Below are positions 10,556 to 21,449 of a DNA stretch of 64,000 nucleotides, one piece after another. Where the stretch lies: assembly GCA_032433765.1 (NCBI GenBank), contig JAVIAB010000073.1:54163787-54227786 (forward strand). The letters are read 5' to 3'. A program made the position numbers and the translations under genes. Within the stretch, counting starts at the first letter, position 1; each line of letters opens with the position of its first letter. The stretch comes from Megaustenia siamemsis (lineage: Eukaryota > Mollusca > Gastropoda > Stylommatophora > Ariophantidae). The notes beneath the pieces were generated by a model. That model ran no database searches, was not told the DNA's origin, and saw only the letters and a list, made by a program, of their open reading frames with translations.

Positions 10556-12123
10556 GAAGACGAACTGACTACAGAGCAACTCTTAGGAAACAGTCAAGAC
10601 AACTCCATAGCAGGCACACTCATACCAGGGAAAGGAGAACAAAATCTGTTAGCCTACGCCGATGACACTGCTTTCTTTCCATCAACCACTAGATCAATAG
10701 ACAACATCCTCAGCGCCTTCCCAGAGTTTGGGAAGGGCAGCGGGGCACAAATAAATATAGAGAACTCTTTTATTATGGGTATAGCCAGGTGGAAGAGCAA
10801 AGCGGACTTTCCCCTCAGCCCCAACACCGGTCACCAACTTAAAACTATACGGGATAACATATCTATGCAACCCAAATAAAACACACAAACCAACATGGCA
10901 GAACCTAGTCACAAAAATAACAGACATGCTACAGAGATACAAATACAAAACATCAACAATTTTTGGCCGGAATATCATAGCATACACATACATCATCCCC
11001 AAATTGATTTACACAGCCACAGCCTTCGACCCACCGCAATCAACAATCAAAGAGATAAAGAAACTGATAAGAACCTTTGTATTTGGCCACACAATACACA
11101 GCATAAAACAAAAAACACAGATACAGCACAAAAGACAGGGAGGGATCTCACTACAGGACATACACACAAAAATAAAAGCTCTCAGAATAAATCACATAAG
11201 TCGCATCATCAAATAACCAGACAACCACACCTTGCACACTACTACATGGGGCTGAGATTAACCAGGTTCAGAAAACTTAATACATTGCCTCACCATTTCG
11301 GCACCACACCCAGATATTACCAAGCAAGTCTACAGGCCATCCAAGGACATGACAGTTTATTACACCAAGGGACAAACAACATCTACAAACACCTAATTAA
11401 ACAACAAGCACCTTCACTAAATCACAGAAACAAGAGAGGCCAAAAGTACTTGCTCACAAACTACACCTGCATTTTCTCAAACCTCCACAATCCAAAACAT
11501 TGCCCCCAAAGCGAGGAAGGTCACATATAGACTCATATATAACATGACACCCATTACAGCGAGTGAGGTCACATACAGACATATAACATGACACCCATTA
11601 CAGCGAGGGAGGTCACATACAGACATATAACACGACACCCATTACAGCGAGGGAGGTCACATACAGACATATATAACATGACACCCATTACAACGAGGGA
11701 GGTCACATACAGACATATATAACATGACACCCATTACAGCGAGGGAGGTCACATACAGACATATAACACGACACCCATTACAGCGAGGGAGGTCACATAC
11801 AGGCATATAACATGACACCCACCACAGCGAGACCAACCCACAGATTAAGACGGACACCCCGATGTCCCCTCTGCAGACAAAAAATTCAAGAAACAGAAGA
11901 GCACCTATTCTATAGATGCAGTACAATCATACCGGCGAGAATGGCACTGCAACAGATACTAAAATTACACACAACACAAAAAGTCGACACATACAGATTT
12001 ATTATGCTTAACACACTGCCAAAAACAACAACACAAGATATCTTTACACAATTACTTATACTTCTATCAGAATACAGACATACAATAAGGGCCTGCAGGA
12101 ATGAAGCTATGTACGAATGTTAG
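10556..12123 (+). pseudogene. Tx1-like LINE 3' half, plus strand
   Basis: Starting right at the minisatellite edge: EQLLGNSQDNSIAGTLIPGKGEQN, the RT palm motif LLAYADDTAFFPS (about 10645-10685), GSGAQIN, MGIARWKSKADFPL, then in another frame a thumb/connection region with FGRNIIAYTYIIPKLIYTA and GGISLQDIHTKIKALRINHISRI (about 10965-11215). The C-terminal zinc motif CPLCRQKIQETEEHLFYRC (C-x2-C...H-x4-C type) is at about 11863-11925. The RNA-facing C-terminus ends at 12120 with a stop. At least one frameshift plus a 44-bp minisatellite disrupt it. Confidence 0.8.
11516..11825. repeat. 44- to 46-bp minisatellite inside LINE coding sequence
   Basis: CACCCATTACAGCGAGGGAG + GTCACATACAGACATATAAC repeats with spacings of 44, 44 and 46 bp (starts at 11548, 11592, 11636, 11682). 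The unit corresponds to LINE codons for VTYR-IYNMTP, which also occur unrepeated in the LINE ends at 5.2 kb and 16.4 kb. Confidence 0.85.
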
Positions 12124-12194
12124 AATTTTAATTCCCATCTTTTTCTACACATTTTAAACAAAGAACAATGTCCATCTTAAAATAAAAAAGTTTA

Positions 12195-12435
12195 CTGTTG
12201 TGAATGAACGTACGTGAACGAAAGAGATAAACAATAACAAAATGTACATTATTTTTGTAAACGTTGCGGGTGGAACTAAAATAAACAAGATATACTGTTG
12301 AGCATGAAAGTATGTGAACGAAAGAGATAAACAATAACAAAATGTACATTATTTTTGTAAACGTTGCGGGTGGAATTAAAATTTACAAGTTTAATTGTTG
12401 AGCATGAAAGTATGTGAACGAAAGAGATAAATACT
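12195..12435 (+). repeat. 100-bp tandem repeat in the LINE 3' UTR
   Basis: GTGAACGAAAGAGATAAACA recurs at about 12215, 12315 and 12415, a 100-bp period with about 2.4 copies. The segment follows the LINE stop codon and a CAATGTCCATCTTAAAATA motif. That motif also lies downstream of the minus-strand LINE end at about 16045. Confidence 0.8.
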
Positions 12436-12439
12436 AAAT

Positions 12440-12925
12440 GTTCTTTCTTCTTTGAAATGTTATGGATGGAATGTGAGGGAAGCTATTCCATTTTGTTTTT
12501 CATGAATGTTATCATGCACTGTAATGTGGAATTTAAAGATACAATTAAGGTTTATTTAAAAAATTTTAAAAATAAGACATAAATGTTAGACGAGAGCAGG
12601 GGAGATTAGATACCTGCCTCAAGGCAGAAGATAGAATTAAGAGTCAGGCATTTTATAACAGTCGTCTAGAGATTTAGTTAGAAACATTTTGAATGGAGAA
12701 AGTTCTCAAGTTAGTATGATATGCATATATTGAGGAAGAACATGAATACGATCACGATGTTACTTATGATAATCATCGCCGATAGACTCCATCAAGTAAC
12801 GCTATAGTAATGTCAGATTTATAAGAGAATTGAGAACTTGTTGATTGTATCAGAGACTTATTGTCAAACCACATGTGGATGTCATTAATAGAGAATGTCT
12901 TGTCCTGCGTATTTGTCTGTCGATT
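12440..12925. other. Non-coding stretch without recognisable features
   Basis: Nearly 500 bp of AT-rich sequence between a LINE 3' UTR and the next LINE fragment. I see no repeat, RNA gene or coding similarity. Confidence 0.45.
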
Positions 12926-12929
12926 CACA

Positions 12930-13305
12930 AGGTTTTCGTAGAAATGGGGCTGATCTCGTTGGTGAGGTGGTGCATGAATGTTAACTGTCGTGTATGTGTG
13001 TCAGTCGTCTTTAGCTTGCGCTATGACTGTTCTGCCATCACTGTCCCTGCACATCTTCCCAAGAATCCACTTGTCGGAGGTCTGGAGTATAGCGACACCG
13101 GACCCTAAGGTTGCACCGCCAAGCTGAAACAGGAATGTTTTAGGCCTAACCGTGTTGTTATTTGTTGTACGTGGTAGTCTGTGTGTATGTTCGTTTCTTA
13201 CACTGAAATGAAGTCTGGTTTGTTCTGGTGTATTAGTGAAATGATATGCTGTGTTTTGGCCCTTAGGCCCCTAATGTTGATGGATACAATCTTAATGTTA
13301 GCCAT
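12930..13305 (-). pseudogene. Start of a LINE ORF2 (endonuclease N-terminus)
   Basis: On the minus strand an ATG at 13305 begins MANIKIVSINIRGLRAKTQH, the usual opening of L1/Tx1-type ORF2, where SINIRGL is the first EEP motif. KPDFISV and, after frameshifts, VNIHAPPHQRDQPHFYENL (about 12990-12935) follow. The same HAPPH block is present in the plus-strand LINE near 1430. The rest of ORF2 is missing, so it is a truncated relic. The matching ORF1 lies just upstream on the same strand. Confidence 0.75.
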
Positions 13306-13452
13306 GGTAAACACATTTACTAAAATTAAACATTCTGAATTGTATATGTATATTGTTTATTTATGTTTAGTATATTCTATTGAAAAATCTAAAATCTAAT
13401 TAACGTGTTCTGTTCTTTTGCGTCTCGCTCTTTATTTGTGGCGATGTTACTT

Positions 13453-14458
13453 TTATCCATGCAGAAGATGGGAGTAATCTGTGTCAATCAACAACAGGCA
13501 ATGAGTAGCGGGAGCCTTCAGTGTATCGTCCTCACTGTCTGTGTCTGGTGCTCCACGTGCCAGAATCTTATGCTCAGGCGACTCCTTTACTTGTCTGAGC
13601 TGACGGTGTTTTCTGCCGGTCAACGCCTCTGTGGAAGTCCCTGGGGTTTCCACTGTTTTATGTGGCAATGATGGCGGCAGCCAATTTATGTGCCCAGTGC
13701 TATGCTCTTTCTCTATATGTTGCAACTTTATGGAGATTTGTGGAGATTTCAGGTGGAGTTCTTTGTCATATATATTTTTTATAGTTCGTTCGCTTTCGTC
13801 AGCTTTGACCTCAGACGAAGTCCCACCCACTCAATTTTGTGGGACTGAATATTGCGTGTAAAGTCTGTTTTATCCCATTACAGGATGCCCCTCGCCATGC
13901 AGGCAGATTTACTCCGACTTCAGAGGTACTAATTTTTAGGGAATTAGTAAAACCCAGGTGTCCTCGCCAGGGTACGAACCCCGGCTGTTGCCGTGGTAAG
14001 CCAACCGACTATCGATTGCGCTAACCGGACACCCATTTTTTTATAGTGGGTTAGGTGGGCTGCTGCCGATAATGTAAAAAAAAAAAAACAACTACTTACG
14101 GGGGTTTGCAAAGCGGTATAGCGTGATCTCACCGCTGGTTCCGAGGCCGTCTGTCCTCATCAACATAAACATCAAGGTTGAGTGGATCATTGTATGGGCT
14201 TCTGGCCCGCTGATATCCGCTACTACAGTCCCTTTTACGTGAATCTTTCCACCTTCGAGGTTGACATCGTGGAGTGGGACGTATCGTGTGAATTCAGCTG
14301 AAGTGGCAGCCACGTGGTTGAGACTCTTGGACAAATCGTGTCGCTTGTGGGTTTCTGTAAAATTGTCGTCTAGTCGATTTCTGGCACAAAAATTAACTAA
14401 ATCGTGATAGCATTGAAAACACTTACTTGGCTCCTTTACTCGAGACCTTGGCAGGCAT
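13453..14458 (-). pseudogene. Tx1-like LINE ORF1, interrupted by a SINE
   Basis: On the minus strand ORF1 opens at the ATG at 14458 with MPAKVSSKGAK and meets an early stop. A long frame then runs to about 14092 (CFQCYHD..., GPEAHTMIHSTLMFMLMRTD, ITLYRFANPRK). After the SINE it resumes at about 13830-13453 (ELHLKSPQISIKLQHIEKEH, INWLPPSL, LTGRK). These blocks line up with the array ORF1 (NTMYRFRDTRK, IKLKEPNVTIVISHQEKEQS, IQWMPPTI, MTGNK), so both are one family. The endonuclease start at 13305 lies downstream, which gives the natural ORF1-ORF2 order. Confidence 0.7.
13870..14040 (-). mobile_element. tRNA-derived SINE inside ORF1
   Basis: On the minus strand a segment beginning GGGTGTCCGGTTAGCGCAAT has an A-box (TAGCGCAATCG fits TRGYNNARNNG) and, about 45 bp on, a B-box-like GGTTCGTACCC. 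These are the internal RNA polymerase III promoter of tRNA-derived SINEs. It separates the two halves of a LINE ORF1. I could not define a target-site duplication. Confidence 0.6.
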
Positions 14459-14502
14459 GGTGTGTATTCCGAAGAAAAACAACAACAGTTTTGAGAAAAC
14501 AA

Positions 14503-14885
14503 AGTTGTAGGTAAATATCTATATTAGATCGTAGCCCTCTAAACTCTTTGTAGATCTGGTCTAAATCCTGTAAATCCTATGTGCTTAAGTTTAAATACTC
14601 CAGTTTCATTCTCCCAAGCTCCCCCTCTCAACCAATCAAAATTCGACACGCTGAATTATCTTTGTCTCTAATTTATAAAAACAACACGTCACTACTCAAC
14701 TTTGCCCAACCTTCGAAGTCTCCAGACAACTCAGCCTTGAACTTTTGGCCTCAATCTCACGGATTTATTCTGCCTGTTGTCGACCTATTCTCTACGTGTC
14801 ACCAGTCACGTACTGTTCTATTAACAGCTTCCCCATGCTTTAGGAAAATTCCATTCTCAACTGACTCCGCTACTGTTATACCATT
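14503..14885. other. Stretch without recognisable features
   Basis: An open frame exists on the plus strand from 14581, but its composition (serine, proline, leucine, no motif) gives no support for a gene. No repeats are seen. Confidence 0.4.
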
Positions 14886-14887
14886 AC

Positions 14888-15165
14888 TTGATGTCGCTAT
14901 GCTGCTACAGAACGACCATCATCCAAATAAAAGACGTCGCACAGCGATACACCATGGTCAACATCCACTCAACACCAATACCGGCACAACAACAACAATT
15001 ATATGAGGACCTCTCCCTCCTAGTAACGAGGAAATACACGGGACAGAAGACCATCCTTAGTGGGAGATTTCAACTGCTTCCTGTCAAGGAACGATGTGGA
15101 AGGAGACGCATACAGCACACATACTAACCACCCCAACGCTCTGTACGACATAATAATCGTCTCAC
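14888..15165 (+). pseudogene. LINE endonuclease fragment
   Basis: The fragment encodes TTIIQIKDVAQRYTMVNIHS, QQQQLYEDLSLLV and, after a one-base frameshift, VGDFNCFLSRNDVEGDAYST. GDFN is a core EEP endonuclease motif. It is an isolated piece without the flanking domains. Confidence 0.65.
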
Positions 15166-15214
15166 GAGTGTGTTCTCACATGCTTTTGAACGTTAAAACC
15201 TGCTGTACACCTTA

Positions 15215-15345
15215 TTACCTTATTGTATGTATTTATTTATGTATATATTATGTTTTACCTTACTGTATGTATTTATTTATGTATGTATTATGTTTTACCT
15301 TATTGTATGTATTTATTTATGTATGTATTATGTTTTACCTTGTTG
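15215..15345. repeat. 40-bp tandem repeat
   Basis: TATTGTATGTATTTATTTAT followed by GTATGTATTATGTTTTACCT repeats with starts at 15221, 15261 and 15301, just over three copies. Confidence 0.9.
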
Positions 15346-15359
15346 TTTCTTTCATGTAT

Positions 15360-16015
15360 GTGTCCGTCTATGTATATGCGTGGTATGAAAGTGAGAGAAC
15401 CCCAAATATAGCTCTCAACTTTTATCTGGGAGTGGATAAATTGTCCCACTAGTTTACAACAAAAAGCGATACTTATAGATTCTCGTGTTTGTGTAAACAT
15501 CGGTGATTTTAACTGACTTAAATATGTAAAGCTGTCAACACAATTATCACGCCTGTACGGCTTCACTTTTGTATGTGATTTTTAGATTTATGTAGCACAT
15601 GTTTTTTTAAAAAAAATAATAATCCTTATTCCATTTTCAAATTCAAAATCATCACAGTACATACAAATAATTACATTGATATGATTCAATAATGGGAGTG
15701 AAAGATGTTACATTATTTTAGATGTAATTAAGAGGTCAATAAGATATGACATCACACGACCAAGGATTTCCAGGGACACCAGAGGCGACATGAAGACAAA
15801 AGCACCCCGACATCTCAGTTTATTTAAGGAGGGTGTGACATCACAGTTTATTTTGGGAGGTGTGACGACTCGTCGGCATCTGTAAAGCAAAATTGACCGA
15901 TGACTGGCGCCTCCCGCCTGTCACCAACAAATGTAGCAAACAAGGGAAAGGAAAGACTTGAAAGATGTGTCTTTCTAAATGAATATTGGACAATCATTCA
16001 TTCATTCTCACAAAT
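15360..16015. other. Non-coding stretch
   Basis: I find no coding similarity, tandem repeat or RNA gene. The sequence is AT-rich around 15600-15720. Confidence 0.4.
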
Positions 16016-16019
16016 TAAA

Positions 16020-16620
16020 TTATGTTGTTTTAAAGATGGACATTGATTTTTGATTATAAAACTGTACAAACAGGTTGGCATTAAACGTTTTGAATTGGAA
16101 AACGTCAGCATTTCTACAGGTCCACACTAAATTTCTATATTCGGATATTAGAATTAGCGCTTTAGTGTAGGATTCTTGTGTTGTTGTTGACAGTGTGTTG
16201 AGCATGATAGATCTGTATATGTCTACATTCTATGTGTTTCTAGTGTAAGTTGTAACGTCGTTCTTGATGGTATGATTGTGTTGCATTCGTAGAATATGTG
16301 TTCTTCCGTTTCTTGTATGTTTCGTCTGCAAAGTTGGCACTTGGCTGTCTGTCCTGACATGGGAGCTTCTCTTTCTGTTGTGGGTGTCATGCTGTATATG
16401 AGCCTGTATGTGACTTACCTTTGGGAGCGATGTGTGGATTGTGAAGTTTTGAGAAGGTGCTGGTGTAGTCTTTGAGAAAGTGGCCAGGAAATCTGGCAAG
16501 TGTAGCATTACGGTGTCCAGCATGAGAACGGAGATAGAAGCAGCAACGACGGAGATAACAGGGTTGGTTACACAGAATGTGGATCACGCAGTCTTGGGAA
16601 CCGACTCTCAAAGTATGCAA
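16020..16620 (-). pseudogene. 3' end of a Tx1-like LINE, minus strand
   Basis: In shifting frames the segment encodes KVTYRLIYSMTPTTE, the C-terminal zinc motif CQLCRRNIQETEEHIFYEC (about 16335-16280), then LSTTTQES--ALILISEYRN and CRNADVF. These match the plus-strand LINE end at 11812-12120 (CPLCRQKIQETEEHLFYRC, LLILLSEYRH, CRNEAM). A CAATGTCCATCTTTAAAACA motif in the 3' UTR is also shared. The 5' part is missing. Confidence 0.75.
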
Positions 16621-16624
16621 CAGA

Positions 16625-16980
16625 AGATTGATAGAGAATGTCTGCAGCAGGAGTGGATGCAGCTCCCGGCAGAATCCAATAATGGGAAAATACCATACAG
16701 ATAGTTTTCAGACAGATCCGTCACAACTCCTTGTCACTGATATTTTCGTTGATTTGCTATTTGTCTCTTTTGAGAAATGCATATCCTTTGTCTTTTGTAC
16801 ATTCAAGTTGATTGCACGAATTGATATATCTGAAATAATGAGAACATTTGGCGTTGAAAAATTAATTATTTCAAAACAGAACGTGTCAAATTTGACAATT
16901 TTGGAAGAAAAAACAATGATAATTACTAGTTTTATTCTATTAAAACATCATTCATGCACAGATTAATTAAGCCACACGTT
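16625..16980. other. Stretch without recognisable features
   Basis: I find no motif, repeat or supported reading frame here. Confidence 0.4.
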
Positions 16981-16982
16981 TG

Positions 16983-17115
16983 GAGCCTCGATGGCTGAGT
17001 GGTTAGTGTGAACATTGCTTGATTAGAAGGATCTAAGTTCGATTTCCAGAAGTGGATATTTTCGGACCGACAAGGCTTCAATCTTCACTCGGTCTCTGTA
17101 AATGGGTATCGGATG
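16983..17115 (+). mobile_element. tRNA-derived SINE head
   Basis: The A-box TGGCTGAGTGG fits TRGYNNARNNG exactly. A B-box-like AGTTCGATTTC follows about 45 bp later (near 17035). The order and spacing are those of a tRNA-derived pol III promoter (serine/leucine-like head). A 109-bp tandem repeat follows, so the SINE body may continue into it. Confidence 0.6.
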
Positions 17116-17130
17116 TTTTTTTTCCCCGAG

Positions 17131-17457
17131 AAGTATAGACGGCCTAGAGTGATACCGCCCACCTCACTAAACAATTTGCGTTGTCATGGAAATATATGGT
17201 CACTAACATCATATTCCACACATGCCTAGCAAGGCAGGGAAGTATAGACGGCCTGGAGTGATACCGACCACCTCACTAAACAATTTACCTTGTCATGGAA
17301 ACATATGGTCACTAACATAATATTCCACACATGCCTAGCAAGGCAGGGAAGTATAGACGGCCTGGAGTGATACCGACCACCTCACTAAACAATTTACCTT
17401 GTCATGGAAACATATGGTCACTAACACCATACTCCACACATGCCTAGCAAGGCAGTG
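17131..17457. repeat. 109-bp tandem repeat, three copies
   Basis: AAGTATAGACGGCCTGGAGT begins copies at 17131, 17240 and 17349. Each ends with CACACATGCCTAGCAAGGCA. The repeat directly follows the tRNA-like SINE head. Confidence 0.9.
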
Positions 17458-17500
17458 AAGTGAACCGTAACTTTTACTTGTTAGCTACTCTAGAAGCTTC

Positions 17501-17501
<1 letters not shown>

Positions 17502-17565
<64 letters not shown>

Positions 17566-17843
17566 TGTTTGTGTGTGTGTGTGTCTGGTGTCACACATTG
17601 AAACCACTCCCATAAAATATACATTTTTGACTGGGCAAAATGTTGTAGACTCAGGTCATCTTCACTTATTAATGCTGTAAACGTTTCAATGTAGGAAGTA
17701 AAATGCCACTTTAAGATTGAAACAAGCAGCTGTGCCGTAGCTTTAACTTTAGAACGGAATGGCTTCACTACAGTCTGGGCACCTCCATATCTGCTCAGCC
17801 AGCAACCAACAAATGTCCATCTCGATCGTTCATACTTTTCCAT
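17502..17843 (-). CDS. Unidentified open frame running into a (CA)n tract
   Basis: The ATG at 17843 (minus strand) opens about 86 residues of balanced, non-repetitive composition: MEKYERSRWTFVGCWLSRYG near the start, then FRSKVKATAQLL, TFTALISEDDLSLQHF and MYILWEWFQC. A His-Thr run encoded by a (CA)n/(GT)n microsatellite follows. I do not recognise the family, and no signal peptide or transmembrane helix is evident. It could be a real exon, a transposon fragment or chance. Confidence 0.25.
17505..17583. repeat. (GT)n microsatellite
   Basis: An almost uninterrupted GT dinucleotide tract with one GA and one TT interruption. Confidence 0.95.
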
Positions 17844-18244
17844 AGAACACGCTGAGTTCTTCTCTCAAAATGGTGTGCTACTTGATGCATAGAACGCGCT
17901 GAACTCTGTACAGAAGGCGTGCAGCTCATAACGGACACACCCGAGTCACTGTAACGTCCGTCACAAGCAGCATAACTCTATGTGTCAGCGACAAAACCGT
18001 GGACTTAAGATTAGTGAGCATGCCATAACAACAGTCGCTGTCCCAACAAATGAAGTCAGACCACCACTTCCGTGAAACACTCGATCAGACCGCGATCCAG
18101 CTTGTGGCAAATTTTTAATTGGAAACAGACAAATCATACACCCCGTACCAAGGCAAGGCCGAGGCCTGTTACCGTTCTACTAAACTCAAGAGCCAGTGGC
18201 ACTGCAGCACTATCTCATCTCGTGGGCACGCGAAATTCCTGTCA
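17844..18244. other. Stretch without recognisable features
   Basis: No supported gene or repeat. CATAGAACAC/CATAGAACGC occurs twice near 17840-17890. Confidence 0.4.
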
Positions 18245-18447
18245 CGGGCGAGAGAGAGTGGCAGTTTAAAATCGTAACATTAAGAGAGAGAGAGAGAGAG
18301 ACAGTTTAAAATCCTAACATTAAGAGAGAGAGAGAGAGAGAGACAGTTCAAAATCCTAACATTAAGAGAGAGAGAGAGAGAGAGAGAGACAGTTCAAAAT
18401 CCTAACATTAAGAGAGAGAGAGAGAGAGACAGTTTAAAATCGTAACA

Positions 18448-18482
<35 letters not shown>

Positions 18483-18530
18483 TTCAAAATCCTAACATTA
18501 AGAGAGAGAGAGAGTTTAAATTTCTAGCAG
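18245..18530. repeat. GA-rich tandem repeat with a conserved spacer
   Basis: Variable (GA)n blocks alternate with CAGTTTAAAATCCTAACATT-type spacers, about seven times. The same spacer plus GA run recurs at 31800-31920, which links this segment to the duplicated region at 30-34 kb. Confidence 0.9.
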
Positions 18531-18659
18531 TAATATATAGAGATCAAGATTAAAATGAAGGAGTTAAGAGAGTTGAGAAAGTTGATACTTCTAGCATCAA
18601 AAGTTAACCATTTAAAAATCCTAGAATGACCAGAGAGACAATTTAAAATACAAGCACGA

Positions 18660-18960
18660 TGTGGAAAGCAGATTATAATATTGGTATGAAAAGAGATACA
18701 GTTACAAATCATACTATTAATAAAGAAACAGTTAGAAATACTAAAAATAAAAATAAAAGCAGATTATAATATTGGTATGAAAAGAGATACAGTTACAAAT
18801 CATACTATTAATAAAGAAACAGTTAGAAATACTAAAAATAAAAATAAAAGCAGATTATAATATTGGTATGAAAAGAGATACAGTTACAAATCATACTATT
18901 AATAAAGAAACAGTTAGAAATACTAAAAATAAAAATAAAAGCAGCTTAAAATAATGTTAT
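18660..18960. repeat. 91-bp tandem repeat, three copies
   Basis: GCAGATTATAATATTGGTAT starts copies at 18668, 18759 and 18850 (91-bp period). Each includes GAAACAGTTAGAAATACTAA. Related single-copy sequence occurs at 29935-30320 and 32130-32260. Confidence 0.9.
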
Positions 18961-19199
18961 GAAAAGAGAGATAGACAATTACATCTCAAGCATTAAAATA
19001 GTGAAAGACAGTCATTCTTGTTTATTTTATTTTTAAACTGAAAATCAAGTTCAGAATAATTGATCAAACTTGTAGAATAAAGTGTAATATGGGGTGTTTA
19101 TAATGTCGCTATGGAGTGACTTGATCAATATTCTTGAAATGAAATCACCGATTGATGAAATTGACATCACATTCTGCGTCCACAATCCCGTCACAAACA

Positions 19200-19995
19200 T
19201 AACACAGTAAGCCGCTGTTATATTCACGGTCTCATTGCTGAAGGGAAATGCTGTTATACAATGGAAACAGGATATTCTTTTAAAATACGTCTTCGGTAAT
19301 GATAGCAAATATACTGAAGAAGTTATTCAACAATTTGTGTAGAAATGTCCAAACTCACAAGTCTCTCACCGCAATGAGGCTATGACTTTGATTGACAAGT
19401 TTCGTGCTACGGATAGTGTTGTAGATGCATACGGATCTGGAGGGCCTTCAACTTCAGAAGACACAGAACTTGATATGCAAACCAGAATTACAATGAGCCC
19501 TAATAAATCTTTAAGGTGGTTGTCTCAACATGCAAACTTTTCCAATGAATACCGTCCTCAAGGTTATGAAGTGTTAGCTGCACTATCGTCCTTACAGATT
19601 AATTCAATCGTCTTAAATACATGCAAGTGATTGTGAATCCAGATTGAACTACTGCATGTGGTTTCAGAACCTTATCTCTGAACAAGGTGATGAAGTCCTT
19701 GACGTGACATTCTTCACTAAGAGGCACGGTTTCATCTCTCCGGTTGCGTCAACAAGTAGGAACAACCGTATGTAGAGCAGTAAAAAAAAAACCCGCATGA
19801 ATTACATCAAGTACCGCTTTACGTTCAGAAAGTCGTTTGTGGATAATTGGGAAACATTTTTTTCAATGCAAAAATCAAGGCAGAACATGACCGTACTTTA
19901 ATGCTGGAATCATTCATAGCTCACCTTACAGAGCGGGAAATTAAAGAAACTCGGTTTCGGCAGGATGGGGCAACATCACACACAGCCGCAACAAC
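19200..19995 (+). pseudogene. Mariner-like DDE transposase, 5' part
   Basis: The N-terminal DNA-binding part is visible as KYTEEVIQQFV, SHRNEAMTLIDKFRATDSVV, GGPSTSED and TRITMSPNKSLRWLSQ (about 19310-19540). Degraded frames follow, with EARFHLSG-VN, and the run FRQDGATSHTAATT ends at 19995. The QDGATxHTA block is a hallmark of a large mariner-like DDE family. A stop replaces the aspartate usually found before EARFHLSG, so a catalytic residue is lost. The gene continues at 28585, after the palindromic insertion. Confidence 0.8.
19990..19995. other. Left 6-bp target-site duplication (AACAAC)
   Basis: AACAAC directly precedes the AG that opens the palindrome. The same six bases follow its CT end at 28585-28590. 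Confidence 0.85.
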
Positions 19996-20209
19996 AGTAG
20001 TAGTATAGGTGGCTGTGAACTCAACAGAAAAGTGGAATAACATGCACCGAAATACAATAGATTTGGCACCGACTTTGCACCGACTTTGCACCAAAACGGT
20101 GCCAAAAAAAAAAAAAAAAATATTTTTTTTTTCGAATTCGCGATTTTTTCGAACTTCATAATTTTTTTTTTTGGGGGGAATTTTTTTTTGGTGTTCGTCA
20201 GTTTGTCGA

Positions 20210-20640
20210 AATGGTTCACTGAGAGCTTAACTCAGGTAAATTCAAAAGACTCGGTGCTAATCCGGTGATCGCCTCTCGTTGTGTGTTAGATGAAAATGAA
20301 AGAGTATTTTAAAAGAGTATATTTGTGAAAGTAAACAGAATTATTTAAAAAATATGTATTTGTGAAAGTAAACTCAGAATTATTAAAAATAATAAAAAAA
20401 AAAAGTCTCCCTTCAGGATTCGAACACGGGTCTACTACGTGACAGGCAACATGTAAAAAAAATGCTGACAAGCAATAACATTGAAAGGTTAGTTTTGTCG
20501 AACGGTCTCCTGTGTTTCTGAGAGCTTAACCGCAGGTAAATTCAATAGAGACTCGGTGCTAATCCGGTGATCGTCGCTCCGTGTCCGGTGATCGCCTCGC
20601 TCGTGTTAGAAATTTGTGAAAGAGTATTTTAAAAGAGTAT
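20210..20640 (+). repeat. Subterminal direct repeats in the left arm
   Basis: GAGAGCTTAAC--CAGGTAAATTCAA followed by ACTCGGTGCTAATCCGGTGA occurs at about 20220-20270 and again at 20520-20570. Each copy is followed by GAAAGAGTATTTTAAAAGAG. The mirrored copies lie at about 27925-28345 in the right arm. Internal direct repeats near the ends fit a terminal region that binds element proteins, but that is inference. Confidence 0.6.
20395..20450 (-). other. tRNA-like B-box fragment in the left arm
   Basis: On the minus strand GTGTTCGAATCC, preceded by GTAGTAGACCC and followed by a T run, resembles the T-arm half of a tRNA-derived SINE. The mirror copy is at about 28115-28175. No A-box is visible, so it is probably a fragment. 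Confidence 0.35.
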
Positions 20641-21449
20641 GTGATAAATAAAAAATATGTTTCAAAACGTTAAGAAATATAGTTAAATGTGATAAAACTG
20701 ATTTTAAAAAAAGGCGAAATAATAAAAACTATGAAAAAAATAAGTTAACATACTGACGGAAAACTGTATGTTAAGTCAAGAAACTGGAATGACATGGCAG
20801 CTTTTGTTGACTGGGCTAGTGGTACTTGAGGAATGCTATTGTTAGGAAAAATCGCTTATTATTGTCAAGGAATCGTGGTCATTGTTAGGAAAATATGCTG
20901 ACGGTCATTGTTAGGCATGTAACTGAAACTCCGTGTTTAGAGTTAAAGTTAGGTAGAGGCATAATTATGAAAAATCAATATTTAAAAAAAAACGTAAAAT
21001 GAAGGGAAAATTTAAAATTATAGGCGATCTCGTAACTGATTGGGTCGCGGATCTTGCACTACATTTTTTTAGTGCCACCCTCAACACCATCATCCCTTCA
21101 TGTCCTATCATCATCATCATACCACACAAAGTTTCAAACCGATTATTATTCGCCGGCGGTGGGCATGTGAGGTGGAGGGGCGGGTAATAGGCAACATGTA
21201 AAACGAGTTGGTTGACACAGGTGTGTTATTGTAGTATCGCTAACATCATGTGCCAGGATAGCGGTTCTTGGGGAAAGATTATTGGTCGTGTGTGTTATCG
21301 CTACCAACATCATCATGTGTCGGTTAGTAAGGTGTGCTAATATTAAATAGTGACGCTCGCTCTTTCTCATTCAATGTAAAGCAAAACAAAATTCTATATT
21401 TCACAATTTTATTAATACATCATATATTACTGTCCGGATGCTGATAATT

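Noticed and set aside
13870..14040. A functional tRNA gene
   Set aside because: The B-box deviates from consensus, no cloverleaf pairing is apparent, and it is embedded in a LINE ORF1. A SINE is more likely.
17505..17583. His-Thr repeat protein
   Set aside because: It is translation of a (CA)n microsatellite.
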